Positions 8,109-16,646 of a stretch of DNA of 64,000 bases are shown piece by piece. The stretch covers positions 253,796 to 317,795 of the forward strand of contig NZ_RJSF01000019.1 of assembly GCF_003725535.1 (NCBI RefSeq), written 5' to 3'. The DNA is from Nocardioides pocheonensis. GTDB lineage: Bacteria; Actinomycetota; Actinomycetes; Propionibacteriales; Nocardioidaceae. Position numbers and translations under genes: made by a program. The stretch's first letter is position 1; every line of letters starts with the position of its first letter. The notes beneath the pieces are model-generated. The model saw only the letters and a program-made list of their open reading frames with translations. It searched no databases and was not told the origin of the DNA.

Positions 8109-9476
8109 GTGCACGACCCCACCCCGACGTCCGTCCCCGCCCTGGCCGACCTGCATGCGCTCGGCGCTGCCCAGCAGCCGAGCTACCCCGACCAGGCGGC
8201 GGTCGACGCTGCGGTGACGCGGCTGCGCTCGTTCCCGCCGCTGGTCTTCGCGGGGGAGTGCGACGAGCTCAAGGAGAAACTGGCCGCGGTCAGCCGGGGT
8301 GAGGCGTTCCTGCTGCAGGGTGGCGACTGTGCCGAGACGTTCGCGGGCGTGACCGCCGACAACATCCGCAACAAGCTGCGGGTGCTGCTGCAGATGGCGG
8401 TGGTGCTCACCTACGCCGCGTCCGTGCCGGTGGTCAAGCTCGGCCGGTTCGCCGGACAGTACGCCAAGCCGCGGTCCTCCGACCTCGAGACCCGCACTCT
8501 GCCGGGTCAGGGGGAGGTCACGCTCCCGGCGTACCGGGGCGACGCGGTCAACGGCTACGAGTTCACCCCGGAGTCGCGCATCCCCGACCCGCAGCGGCTG
8601 GTCGAGGTCTACCACGCCTCGGCGGCGACGCTGAACCTCGTGCGCGCCTTCACGACCGGCGGCTACGCCGACCTGCGCCAGGTGCACGCCTGGAACACAG
8701 ACTTCGTGCTCAGCTCGGCGGTCGGCCGGCGCTACGAGGCGGTCGCGAACGAGATCGACCGGGCGCTCACCTTCATGCAGGCGATCGGCGCCGACCCCGA
8801 CGAGTTCCACCGGGTCGAGATGCACTCCAGCCACGAGGCCCTGGTGCTCGAGTACGAGCACGCGATGACCCGCATCGACTCCCGCACCCAGCTGCCGTAC
8901 GACGTGTCCAGCCACTTCCTCTGGATCGGTGAGCGCACCCGCCAGCTCGACGGCGCGCACGTCGAGCTGCTCAGCCGCGTCCGCAACCCGATCGGCGTCA
9001 AGCTCGGCCCGACCACGACCGCCGACGACGCGATCGCCCTTGCCGCCAAGCTGAGCCCCGACAACGAGCCCGGGCGCCTCACCTTCATCACGCGCATGGG
9101 CGCGCAGAAGATCCACGACCTGCTGCCGCCGCTGGTGGAGAAGGTCAAGGCGGCCGGGGTCCAGGTCGCGTGGGTCTGCGACCCGATGCACGGCAACACC
9201 TACGAGGCGTCCTCGGGCTACAAGACCCGCCGCTTCGACGACGTGATCACCGAGGTGCAGGGCTTCTTCGACGTGCACCGGTCCCTGGGCACGTGGCCCG
9301 GCGGCGTGCACATGGAGCTGACCGGCGACGACGTGACCGAGTGCGTCGGCGGCGGCGAGGAGCTGGCCGAGATCGACCTCTCCGAGCGCTACGAGTCGGT
9401 GTGCGACCCCCGGCTCAACCGGGTGCAGTCCCTCGAGCTGGCCTTCCTGGTCGCGGAGATGTTGCGCAAGGCCTGA
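8109..9476 (+). CDS. aroG: 3-deoxy-7-phosphoheptulonate synthase, class II
   Basis: A 455-residue type II (plant/mycobacterial) DAHP synthase. It condenses phosphoenolpyruvate with erythrose 4-phosphate, the first step of the shikimate pathway. Motifs: LLQGGDCAETF with metal-ligand Cys74, GRFAGQYAKPRSS, EYEHAMTR, WVCDPMHGNTYE, and HMELTGDDVTECVGG. Length is close to M. tuberculosis AroG (462). GTG 8109 directly follows a leaderless TAGGAT -10. In M. tuberculosis this gene also lies near pknL, which agrees with the wider gene order here. A second, unrelated DAHP synthase is at 13,825-14,871. Confidence 0.96.
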   Translation: MHDPTPTSVPALADLHALGAAQQPSYPDQAAVDAAVTRLRSFPPLVFAGECDELKEKLAAVSRGEAFLLQGGDCAETFAGVTADNIRNKLRVLLQMAVVLTYAASVPVVKLGRFAGQYAKPRSSDLETRTLPGQGEVTLPAYRGDAVNGYEFTPESRIPDPQRLVEVYHASAATLNLVRAFTTGGYADLRQVHAWNTDFVLSSAVGRRYEAVANEIDRALTFMQAIGADPDEFHRVEMHSSHEALVLEYEHAMTRIDSRTQLPYDVSSHFLWIGERTRQLDGAHVELLSRVRNPIGVKLGPTTTADDAIALAAKLSPDNEPGRLTFITRMGAQKIHDLLPPLVEKVKAAGVQVAWVCDPMHGNTYEASSGYKTRRFDDVITEVQGFFDVHRSLGTWPGGVHMELTGDDVTECVGGGEELAEIDLSERYESVCDPRLNRVQSLELAFLVAEMLRKA

Positions 9477-9510
9477 GTCGCCTCGCTGAACCTTCGGGCC
9501 CGGACCTCCG

Positions 9511-9516
9511 TAGGGT
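9511..9516 (+). promoter_or_regulatory. Leaderless -10 element of cupredoxin gene
   Basis: TAGGGT, five bases before ATG 9522. Confidence 0.5.
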
Positions 9517-9521
9517 CGGGC

Positions 9522-10121
9522 ATGAAGCCACCCCGTGCTCCGCGCCTCGCCGCTGCCATGGTCCCGCTCCTCGGCCCGTTCCTCGGCCTGGTCGTCGCGG
9601 TCGTGGGGACCCCGGCCGCGGCGACCAGCGCCGTGGTCTCGGTGCAGGACTTCTCGTTCACGCCGGCCACGGTGACCGTCGGTCAGTCCGAGACCGTGAC
9701 CTGGGCGTTCCGTGCGCTGCACACGACCACGTCGAACCAGGGGTTCTGGGACTCCGGTGCGCGCGCGTCCGGGGACTACGTCGTCACCTTCCCCGACGCC
9801 GGGAGCTTCGGCTACCACTGCTCGATGCACCCGTCGATGACCGGTCGGGTGCGCGTGCCGGTGCGGGCCACCGGGACCGCCGCGACCGGCTGGCGGCTGC
9901 GCTGGACCGCCCGGACCAGCACGCCGGCCGACCGGCGGTTCGACGTACAGGTGCGGCGGGCAGGCTCGACGACGTGGACCTGGCTGCGCCGGGCGACCGC
10001 ACGACGGGCGGCGCTGTTCGATCCCAGCCGCCGCGGCAGCTACCTCGTCCGTGCCCGCACCCGCAACGTCGGCGCGGGCATCTCGGGCTGGTCGCCGCCG
10101 CTCACGGTCCCGATCGCGTGA
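9522..10121 (+). CDS. Secreted cupredoxin (plastocyanin-like) protein
   Basis: A 199-residue protein with a signal peptide (hydrophobic core at residues 11-33, cleavage near AAA-TSA) and a blue-copper domain at about residues 36-115. The likely type 1 copper ligands are His67, Cys100, His103 and Met106 (GYHCSMHPSM). The remaining 85 residues form an Arg/Trp-rich beta domain resembling FnIII repeats and ending GISGWSPPLTV. It is exported and may carry electrons or bind copper at the cell surface. A TAGGGT hexamer five bases before the ATG suggests a leaderless transcript. Confidence 0.85.
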   Translation: MKPPRAPRLAAAMVPLLGPFLGLVVAVVGTPAAATSAVVSVQDFSFTPATVTVGQSETVTWAFRALHTTTSNQGFWDSGARASGDYVVTFPDAGSFGYHCSMHPSMTGRVRVPVRATGTAATGWRLRWTARTSTPADRRFDVQVRRAGSTTWTWLRRATARRAALFDPSRRGSYLVRARTRNVGAGISGWSPPLTVPIA

Positions 10122-10125
10122 TCGC

Positions 10126-10131
10126 TACGCT
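10126..10131 (+). promoter_or_regulatory. Leaderless -10 element of threonine aldolase gene
   Basis: TACGCT, six bases before GTG 10138, placed just after the stop of the cupredoxin gene. Confidence 0.55.
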
Positions 10132-10137
10132 CGAGCG

Positions 10138-11136
10138 GTGATCGACCTCCGCTCCGACACCGTCACCCGCCCGACCGAGGCCATGCGTGCTGCGATGGCC
10201 CGGGCGGAGGTCGGCGACGACGTGTACGGCGAGGACCCGACCGTGACCGAGCTCCAGGAGCGGGTCGCGGCGATGTTCGGCATGGAGGCCGCGCTGTTCA
10301 CCCCGACCGGGTCGATGGCCAACGTGCTCGCGGTCGCGGCCCTGGTGCGACCCGGCCAGGAGGTGCTGTGCGAGTCGCGCGCGCACATCGTGCGGGCCGA
10401 GCTCGGCGCCCACGGGGCCCTGACCGGGATCACCACGCGCACCTGGTCGCACCCGGACGGCCAGGTCGACCTCGACGCGATCCGCGAGATGTACGCCCCC
10501 GACATGGGCATGTACTTCGTGCGCACCACCGCCGTCTCGGTCGAGAACACCCACAACTTCGCCGGCGGGGCGGTGCTCCCGATCGAGGACCTGCGCGCCC
10601 TCCGCGCCTGGGCGACCTCGGTGGGCTGCGCCGTGCACCTCGACGGGGCCCGCATCTGGAACGCGCACGTCGCGACCGGCACGCCCCTGGCGGAGTACGG
10701 CGCCGTCGCCGACACCCTGTCGGTCTGCCTGTCCAAGGGTCTCGGCGCGCCGATCGGCTCCCTCGTCGCGGGCCCGGCCGAGCTGGTCGAGGAGGCGCGG
10801 GTGCGGCGCAAGCGGATGGGCGGCGGTATGCGCCAGGTCGGCGTCCTCGCTGCGGCCGGGCTGCACGCGCTGGACCACCACCTCGACCGGATGGCCGAGG
10901 ACCACGAGCACGCCCGCCTCATCGCCGAGGCGTGCGGCGTGGACCCGGCGACCGTGCCGACCAACATCGTGGTGGTCGACGTGCCGTCCGCCCCGGACGT
11001 CGTGGCCGCGGCTGCCACGCAGGGCGTGCGGATCGGCGCGGTCGGGCCGCAGCGCGTGCGGCTGCTCACCCACCTCGACGTCAGCCGCGCCGACGCCGAG
11101 CAGGCCGCGAAGGTGCTGGCCTCGCTGCTCGGCTGA
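10138..11136 (+). CDS. ltaE: Low-specificity threonine aldolase, PLP-dependent
   Basis: A 332-residue fold-type I PLP enzyme of the beta-eliminating lyase group, splitting threonine (often the L-allo form) into glycine and acetaldehyde. It begins IDLRSDTVTRPTEAMR, the family hallmark, and has the substrate-site segment GDDVYGEDPTV, VENTHNFAGG, the aspartate in VHLDGARIWNA, and the PLP lysine Lys200 in LSKGLGAPIGS. GTG 10138 is fixed by the TACGCT hexamer six bases before it; longer in-frame starts would run into the cupredoxin gene. Confidence 0.92.
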   Translation: MIDLRSDTVTRPTEAMRAAMARAEVGDDVYGEDPTVTELQERVAAMFGMEAALFTPTGSMANVLAVAALVRPGQEVLCESRAHIVRAELGAHGALTGITTRTWSHPDGQVDLDAIREMYAPDMGMYFVRTTAVSVENTHNFAGGAVLPIEDLRALRAWATSVGCAVHLDGARIWNAHVATGTPLAEYGAVADTLSVCLSKGLGAPIGSLVAGPAELVEEARVRRKRMGGGMRQVGVLAAAGLHALDHHLDRMAEDHEHARLIAEACGVDPATVPTNIVVVDVPSAPDVVAAAATQGVRIGAVGPQRVRLLTHLDVSRADAEQAAKVLASLLG

Positions 11137-11151
11137 GGCACGAGGACGTGG

Positions 11152-13650
11152 CTACTTCACCCTGACGGAGGCCTCGTTCGACGGTGCGCTCTCGCCCCCG
11201 GGACCGACCGCGGTCACCCGGTAGTACCAGGTGCCCGAGGTGACGCTCGAGTCGGTCGTGGTCGTGCCGGAGACGCCTGACCGGTAGAGCGTCTCGCCTC
11301 CGCTCGTCGAGCCCCGGTAGATGTTGTAGGTGGCACCGCTGCCGCTCCAGGAGAGCGTGACCCGCTTGCCCCGCGCTGCCGCCACCAGGTTGGTCGGTGC
11401 AGGTGGCGCGGTCGCCGTCACGGTGACCGTCGCGGCGCCGTGGACGGAGCCCAGCGTCGCGGTCACGCTGCCCGACCCCGTGGTCGAGCTGGATGCGGTG
11501 AACGTCGTGCTCGCCCCGGTGGACGGGGAGAGCGTTCCGGGGGCGGTCGTGGTCCAAGTTGCGCTCGAGACGCCGACCGGGTTCCCGAACTGGTCGCTGC
11601 CACTGGCGGTGAAGAGCTGGCTGCCGCCGAGGGCCAGGGTCGCACCGGAGGGCGAGACCGTGAGGGTGCTGAGCGGCGCCGCGGTCACGGTCTCGGCCTG
11701 GGTGGCTCCGGTGAGCCCCACGGCCGACGCCGACAGGGTGGGCGTCCCGGCCCGGGTGTCGCGGTAGGAGAAGTCCGGGGTCACCGTCGCGCCGGCGGGG
11801 ATCGTGAGGACCAGCGTGCTGGTCCACGCGCCGCCGACGGGCGCGAACTGTCCACCGGAGGAGCTCGAGCCCAGCGTGACCTGGACGGGCCCGGGCTGTG
11901 CCGCGGAGACGCCGATCCGCATCGGGGCCGACGACGCGCCGGCGACGAGCGTCTGGGGAGCGGTGGCGAAGGAGAGCGCCGCTGTCGCCGGTGCGGAGGG
12001 GGTGACCGCGAACAGCCACGTGCGCCAGGACGTCGTCGACGTGCTGCCGCCGGCGAGGTCGTACTGGTTCCCCAGCCAGACCCGCCCGACGCTGCCGCCG
12101 CCGGCTGCCGGGTCGGGGCTGGCCGCGGAGTAGTCGCCCCACCGGCAGGGGGCGGTGCTGCTGCAGCTGAAGTCGACGTTCGCGCCACCGGCCTGGACGA
12201 GGTTGCTGAGCGCCGACTGCGCACCGCTGCCCGACTTGGAGACGAACTGGATGGCCGGGAAGGTGCTCGCCGACGAGGTGCTGACGCTCATCGCCATGCT
12301 GTTGCCGTGGGACCCCGTGCTGCCGTCGTCCGCGCGGTCCGGCGAGATCGCGCCGTTCCAGGCGAACAGCGACGCGCTCCCGGCGACGCCGGACTGGAGC
12401 AGCGACCCTGCTGCCGGATCGACCTCGTACCACCGCTCCTCGGCGCCGGCGCCGCCGTACACGGCATGGGCGGTCCAGAGCGCGACTGCGTTGCCGTGGT
12501 CGGGGTCGACCGCCGCCACCGCGGCCTCGAAGCGCCCGTCGAGCGTGTCGAGCAGGTAGGAGCTGCCCTGCTGGGAGGCGTTGGCCGGGATCCGGTACGT
12601 CGGCACGGCCACCGACCTGGGTGCCCCGAACGCGGGGACCGGGATGCCGTTGGCGTCCGTGCCGTTCGTGGTGACCGTGTACGTGGTCACGTAGTCAGCC
12701 GACGGGGCGACGGTCAGGTCAGCGTTCGCGACGACGTACCCGGTGCCTGCGGCGTTGTCGACGAGGTTCGCGGGCACCGGCGTGGCGGCCAGGCTCCCGT
12801 CGGCGTTGTGCAGCACGCCCGAGTAGTGCACGGCGAAGAGGCCGGCCGACGCGCAGGTCGTGCCGGCCGGAGGCTTGTTGAGGCTCGCGAACCAGGATCC
12901 GGTGTAGGTGCTGCCTGCCGACGTGAAGTCGTTGTAGCCGAAGATCAGGAAGTCCTTCGAGTCGCCGAGCTTGGGGTAGTCCGGGAAGTCGGTGCCGAAG
13001 CTCAGCGTGTACTGGCAGAAGTCGGCGGAGCTCGCCGGCGTGGCCGTCTTGCTCCACCCGACCGCCAGCCCGTTGTCGGTCATGGAGAGCGAGTCGTAGT
13101 AGAGGGCCACGTAGTAGAACCGCTGGGTCGTCGCGTCCCACATCATCTGCGGGTCGCTGAGCGAGTAGCCGAAGAGTCCGCCGGGGACGGCCGTGAGCGC
13201 GCTGAGCGAGCCGCTGTTCAGCACCGACCCGGACCGGTTGTAGATCGCGTAGCTGGTGTTGACCGTCTCGATGTAGCGGTCCGGCCCGATGGCTCCGGTG
13301 GTGTCCGGCGGCGTCAGGCCGGACTGGTAGGTGCCGGCGAAGCTCGGCGACACGTTCGGGTACGTCGTGACCACCGGCGCGGTCGATGCCGCCTGGGCCG
13401 AGCCACCTCCGACACCGGCTCGTCGGTTCGCGGCGGCCTTCGCCTGGGCGAACGCCCGCGCGTGGAGCGGGAGGTAGCCGTGGCCCATCGATGCCCCGCC
13501 ACCGTGGGTCGGTCGCAGGTTGCTCGCCGGCTGCAACGTGGAGGAGGGGCCACTCGACGGGTCTCCGGCCGCCGCGGCACCTGCCCCGGGAGCGGACAGA
13601 CCGGCGAGCACCACCAGACCGACGAGAGCCAGAACGATTCGCTTGTGCAT
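11152..13650 (-). CDS. Large secreted protein with Ig-like and fibronectin type III domains
   Basis: An 832-residue exported protein. The signal peptide MHKRIVLALVGLVVLAGLS ends in an AGAAAAG stretch. Residues about 80-530 form a propeller-like conserved region containing TPPDTTGAIGPDRYIETVN and many aromatic repeats; its function is unknown. About residues 660-745 look like a bacterial Ig-like (BIg) domain and the last 82 residues are an FnIII domain (LSWSGSGATYNIYRG, GTWYYRVTAVGPGGES). No sortase signal or membrane anchor is seen, so it is released or held by the wall. ATG 13,650 follows a GGGGGA ribosome site. Surface binding or degradation of a polymer is possible but not shown. Confidence 0.8.
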   Translation of the reverse strand: MHKRIVLALVGLVVLAGLSAPGAGAAAAGDPSSGPSSTLQPASNLRPTHGGGASMGHGYLPLHARAFAQAKAAANRRAGVGGGSAQAASTAPVVTTYPNVSPSFAGTYQSGLTPPDTTGAIGPDRYIETVNTSYAIYNRSGSVLNSGSLSALTAVPGGLFGYSLSDPQMMWDATTQRFYYVALYYDSLSMTDNGLAVGWSKTATPASSADFCQYTLSFGTDFPDYPKLGDSKDFLIFGYNDFTSAGSTYTGSWFASLNKPPAGTTCASAGLFAVHYSGVLHNADGSLAATPVPANLVDNAAGTGYVVANADLTVAPSADYVTTYTVTTNGTDANGIPVPAFGAPRSVAVPTYRIPANASQQGSSYLLDTLDGRFEAAVAAVDPDHGNAVALWTAHAVYGGAGAEERWYEVDPAAGSLLQSGVAGSASLFAWNGAISPDRADDGSTGSHGNSMAMSVSTSSASTFPAIQFVSKSGSGAQSALSNLVQAGGANVDFSCSSTAPCRWGDYSAASPDPAAGGGSVGRVWLGNQYDLAGGSTSTTSWRTWLFAVTPSAPATAALSFATAPQTLVAGASSAPMRIGVSAAQPGPVQVTLGSSSSGGQFAPVGGAWTSTLVLTIPAGATVTPDFSYRDTRAGTPTLSASAVGLTGATQAETVTAAPLSTLTVSPSGATLALGGSQLFTASGSDQFGNPVGVSSATWTTTAPGTLSPSTGASTTFTASSSTTGSGSVTATLGSVHGAATVTVTATAPPAPTNLVAAARGKRVTLSWSGSGATYNIYRGSTSGGETLYRSGVSGTTTTDSSVTSGTWYYRVTAVGPGGESAPSNEASVRVK

Positions 13651-13824
13651 GCCACGTCCCCCATCCCCGGGGCCACGGTCGACGGCACGACCTGCGGCTG
13701 GATCCGAGTCTGGGAGCAGGGCGGGGCGGTCGGCAACCCTGGACGCCCGCACGCCGCGTGGCGGTGCCCCGACGAGCGTGACGGTGGGGCGCGGGCGGTC
13801 TCTGCGGGCTAGACCGCGCGCCGG

Positions 13825-14871
13825 TCAGCCGCGGATGCGCTCCCGCGCGTCGACCCGGCCGAGCACCGGCGGCAGCTGGCGGACGGCCTGGGCGAGCGCG
13901 CGCAGGTCGGCCCCGAAGAGGGCCTGCGGACCGTCGCACAGGGCGTGCTCGGGGTCGGGGTGGACGTCGACGATGACGCCGTCGGCGCCCGCACCCATCG
14001 CCGCCCGCGAGAGGGGGAGCACCAGGTCGCGCCGGCCCCCGGCGTGGGAGGGGTCGACGATCACCGGCAGGTGGCTGGTCGACTGCACGATCGGGACAGC
14101 GGAGATGTCGAGGGTGTTGCGCGTGCGGGGCTCGAAGGTGCGGATGCCGCGCTCGCACAGGACCACGTCGAGGTTGCCGCGCTGGGCGACGTACTCGGCG
14201 GCCATCAGCCACTCCTCGATGGTCGCGGTCATCCCGCGCTTGAGCAGCACCGGCTTGCCGGCCTCGCCGGCGGCCTGGAGCAGGCCGAAGTTGGCCATGT
14301 TCCGGGTGCCGATCTGGAGCATGTCGGCGTACTCGGCCACGACGGCGACGTCGCGCGCGTCGACGACCTCGGTCACGACCGGGAGCCCGGTGGTCTCGCG
14401 CACGTCGGCGAGGATCTCGAGGCCGCGGACGCCCAGGCCCTGGAACGCGTACGGCGAGGTGCGCGGCTTGAACGCACCGCCGCGCAGCAGGGTCGCGCCG
14501 GCCGCGCGAGCCATCTCGGCGGCCTCGAGCGTCTGCGTGGGCGTCTCGACGGCGCACGGACCGGCGATGAAGGTGAACGTGTCGGGACCGATCGGCACCT
14601 GGTGCCCCTTCGGCCCGACCCAGACGGTGGAGCGGTCCGGGTGGTGCTGACGGCTGACCAGCTTGAACGGGTCGGAGATCCGGTGCACGTCCGCCACGCC
14701 CGGCATGGTGCGCAGGTTGAGGCCGTGGAACGACTCGATGTCACCGACCAGCCCGATGATGGTGCGCACCACGCCGCGGCTCACGAACGCCTGCCCGCCG
14801 ACGCTCTCGACGCGCTCGGCGACGTGCGCGATCTGCTCGTCGGTGGCGTCGGGCGCCATCACCACAACCAT
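13825..14871 (-). CDS. aroF: 3-deoxy-7-phosphoheptulonate synthase, type I-beta with regulatory domain
   Basis: A 348-residue DAHP synthase of type I-beta, not homologous in detail to the type II enzyme at 8.1 kb. Residues 1-75 are the ferredoxin-like regulatory domain (MVVVMAPDATDEQIAHVAER, GLVGDIESFHGL) that in Thermotoga binds aromatic amino acids. The barrel then shows FIAGPCAVET, LLRGGAFKPRTSPYAFQG, QIGTRNMANFGLL, KPVLLKRGM, LCERGIRTFEP and VDPSHAGGRRDLV. The ATG at 14,871 is fixed by TAGGGT (14,883 to 14,878) six bases upstream, a leaderless pattern. The secreted FnIII gene lies 174 bases downstream. Confidence 0.95.
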   Translation of the reverse strand: MVVVMAPDATDEQIAHVAERVESVGGQAFVSRGVVRTIIGLVGDIESFHGLNLRTMPGVADVHRISDPFKLVSRQHHPDRSTVWVGPKGHQVPIGPDTFTFIAGPCAVETPTQTLEAAEMARAAGATLLRGGAFKPRTSPYAFQGLGVRGLEILADVRETTGLPVVTEVVDARDVAVVAEYADMLQIGTRNMANFGLLQAAGEAGKPVLLKRGMTATIEEWLMAAEYVAQRGNLDVVLCERGIRTFEPRTRNTLDISAVPIVQSTSHLPVIVDPSHAGGRRDLVLPLSRAAMGAGADGVIVDVHPDPEHALCDGPQALFGADLRALAQAVRQLPPVLGRVDARERIRG

Positions 14872-14877
14872 GAGCGG

Positions 14878-14883
14878 ACCCTA
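14878..14883 (-). promoter_or_regulatory. Leaderless -10 element of aroF
   Basis: TAGGGT, six bases before ATG 14871. Confidence 0.5.
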
Positions 14884-14930
14884 GATCCAGCGTCCACGTT
14901 GCGGACGGCTGTTTCGCGGGTCGAGACCGC

Positions 14931-15329
14931 TCAGTCGCAGGACTGGAACGTCGAGGTGTCGCTCTGCACGGTGTCGCAGGACTGCGAGAAGCCGTTCGAC
15001 ACCACCGCTCCGAGCGCGAAGAGGCCGAGGAAGAGCAGCAGCGCCAGGGCTCCCAGCACCGTGCCCACGATGCCGAGCACGAAACCGGCCTGGGCCATGC
15101 CGCGGCCGCCGAGCCGGCCCTGTGCGTCGTCGATCTCCCGCATCGCCTTCCGGCCGACGACGATCGCCGGCACCGCGGTGAAGGGTCCGCACATCACCAC
15201 CCCGAGGATGCCCAGGACGAGCGCCGTGACCGCGTTGCCGGAGCTGGCCGGCGGGCCGGGCGTCGCCGGACCGCCGGCGTACGGGGACGACGGGGGAGGG
15301 GGCGGCGGGTTCGGCGGCAGCTCGGACAT
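14931..15329 (-). CDS. DUF4190 domain membrane protein (copy A)
   Basis: A 132-residue protein with a proline-rich cytoplasmic N terminus (SELPPNPPPPPPSSPYAGG) and a DUF4190 domain with two membrane helices (AVTALVLGILGVVMCGPF and LGIVGTVLGALALLLFLGLF) joined by IVVGRKAMREIDDAQGRLGG. The short outside tail holds two Cys. Function unknown; the family is common in actinobacteria. ATG 15,329 follows a strong GGGAGGA ribosome site. A paralogue with the same layout is at 17,707-18,030, on the far side of the soxR/SDR/QueA-like group. Confidence 0.8.
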   Translation of the reverse strand: MSELPPNPPPPPPSSPYAGGPATPGPPASSGNAVTALVLGILGVVMCGPFTAVPAIVVGRKAMREIDDAQGRLGGRGMAQAGFVLGIVGTVLGALALLLFLGLFALGAVVSNGFSQSCDTVQSDTSTFQSCD

Positions 15330-15384
15330 GGTTCCTCCCGGATCGGCTCCCGGGAGTATGACAGCGGCAGTGGGCCCGAGGGGG

Positions 15385-15858
15385 CTAGCGCGCGGACGGC
15401 GGCCGACGCAGCACCGCCGGCAGGTACGCCGCTCCGGGTGCGGCCGTGCTGGCCGCAGCGCTGTCCTGGGCGTTGGCCAGCGCGCAGTGCCTGAGCGACA
15501 GGCACCCGCAGCCGATGCAGCTGTCGAAGCCGTCACGCAACCGTTCGAGAGCCGCGATCTGCTCGTCGAGCCGGCGGCGCCAATGGGTCGAGATCCGGTG
15601 CCAGTCCGACTTGGTCGGGGTCCGCCCGCTGGGAAGGCGGCCCAGCTCCTCGCGGATCTCGCTCAGCGAGAGGCCGATGTTGCTGGCCGCCCGGATGAAC
15701 GCGAGCCGGCGGAGCACCCCGCGCTGGTAGCGGCGCCGGCCGCCCTCACTGCGGGTCGCGTCGATCAGGCCCTGGTCCTCGTAGTAGCGCAACGCGGACG
15801 CGGCGAAGCCGCTGCGACGCGCGACCTCGGTGACGCTGAGCAGGTCGTGGGTGTCCAT
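15385..15858 (-). CDS. soxR: Redox-sensitive transcriptional activator SoxR
   Basis: A 157-residue MerR-family regulator. The N-terminal winged helix (LLSVTEVARRSGFAASALRY, then YQRGVLRRLAFIRAA) is followed by the dimerisation helix and the [2Fe-2S] cluster motif with Cys114, Cys117, Cys119 and Cys125 (CIGCGCLSLRHC), the SoxR pattern CX2CXCX5C. Oxidation of the cluster by redox-cycling compounds turns the bound protein into an activator. It is divergent from a short-chain dehydrogenase, and the gap holds a close match to the SoxR box. Among actinobacteria SoxR usually answers to redox-active secondary metabolites rather than controlling soxS. Confidence 0.95.
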   Translation of the reverse strand: MDTHDLLSVTEVARRSGFAASALRYYEDQGLIDATRSEGGRRRYQRGVLRRLAFIRAASNIGLSLSEIREELGRLPSGRTPTKSDWHRISTHWRRRLDEQIAALERLRDGFDSCIGCGCLSLRHCALANAQDSAAASTAAPGAAYLPAVLRRPPSAR

Positions 15859-15883
15859 CGGCGGCCGGGTCCTTCTCTGATCC

Positions 15884-15914
15884 TTGACTTCAAGTTCACT
15901 TGAACTTGAAGACT
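15884..15914 (+). promoter_or_regulatory. SoxR box inside a 19-bp-spacer promoter
   Basis: TTCAAGTTCACTTGAA (15,889-15,904) is a perfect inverted repeat of 7+2+7 bases and differs by one base from the core of the E. coli soxS operator. It lies between TTGACT (15,884-15,889) and AAGACT (15,909-15,914), spaced 19 bases, the overlong spacing typical of MerR-family promoters. It points at the dehydrogenase gene; soxR itself starts 30 bases away on the other side. Confidence 0.85.
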
Positions 15915-15947
15915 GGCAGACAGAACGCAACCGATCAAGGAGAAGTC

Positions 15948-16646
15948 ATGCCAGTAGCACTTGTCACCGGAGGGTCGGCCGGACTCGGACGCGCGTTGAC
16001 CCGATCCCTGGCGGAGGACGGGTGGCGGGTGGTCGTCGACGGCCGCGACCCGCAGCGGCTGGCCTCCGTCGCCGACCACCCGAACGTCGTCGCCGTCCGT
16101 GGTGACCTGGTCGACGAGTGGCACCGCGGAGCGCTGTGCGCCGCCGTCGACCGCGAGGGACGGCTCGACCTGCTGGTGCACAACGCCAGCACGCTCGGTC
16201 CGACGCCGCTGGGTCGTCTCGACCAGGCGGCGACCGAGGACCTGCTCGACGTGTGGCGCACCAACCTCGCCGCCCCGCACGCCCTCACGAGCGACCTCCT
16301 CCCGGCGCTCGTCGCCGCGCGCGGCGTGCTCGTGTCGGTCTCCTCCGACGCGGCCGTCGAGCACTACCCGACGTGGGGCCTGTACGGCGCCTCGAAGGCG
16401 GCACTCGACCACCTCACGCTCACCTTCGGTGAGGAGAACCCCGACCTCGCCGCCTACGCCGTCGACCCCGGCGACATGCGCACGCAGATGCACCAGGACG
16501 CCTTCCCCGGCGAGGACATCTCCGACCGGCCCCTGCCGGAGTCGGTGGTCCCGCGCCTGCGTGCCCTGATCGCGGCACGACCGCCCTCGGGCCGCTACCG
16601 CGCCGCCGACGTCGACGTACCGGCGCTCGAGACGGTGGGTGCCTGA
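15948..16646 (+). CDS. Short-chain dehydrogenase/reductase, predicted SoxR target
   Basis: A 232-residue NAD(P)-dependent SDR oxidoreductase. The cofactor loop TGGSAGLG is at residues 7-14, HNAS (LLVHNASTLG) follows near residue 80, SVSSDAA holds the catalytic Ser, and YGASKAALDH the Tyr/Lys pair. Substrate unknown. ATG 15,948 has an AAGGAG ribosome site at 15,937-15,942. The promoter contains a SoxR box, so expression should rise with redox-cycling compounds; actinobacterial SoxR regulons contain similar reductases. Its 3' end overlaps the QueA-like gene by eight bases, so the two are very probably translated from one mRNA. Confidence 0.9.
   Translation: MPVALVTGGSAGLGRALTRSLAEDGWRVVVDGRDPQRLASVADHPNVVAVRGDLVDEWHRGALCAAVDREGRLDLLVHNASTLGPTPLGRLDQAATEDLLDVWRTNLAAPHALTSDLLPALVAARGVLVSVSSDAAVEHYPTWGLYGASKAALDHLTLTFGEENPDLAAYAVDPGDMRTQMHQDAFPGEDISDRPLPESVVPRLRALIAARPPSGRYRAADVDVPALETVGA

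Noticed and set aside
11440..13812. Long open frame opposite the secreted FnIII gene (790 codons)
   Set aside because: Antisense frame kept open by high GC; low-complexity Arg/Gly/Ala translation, no family motifs, while the minus strand gives a signal peptide and domains.
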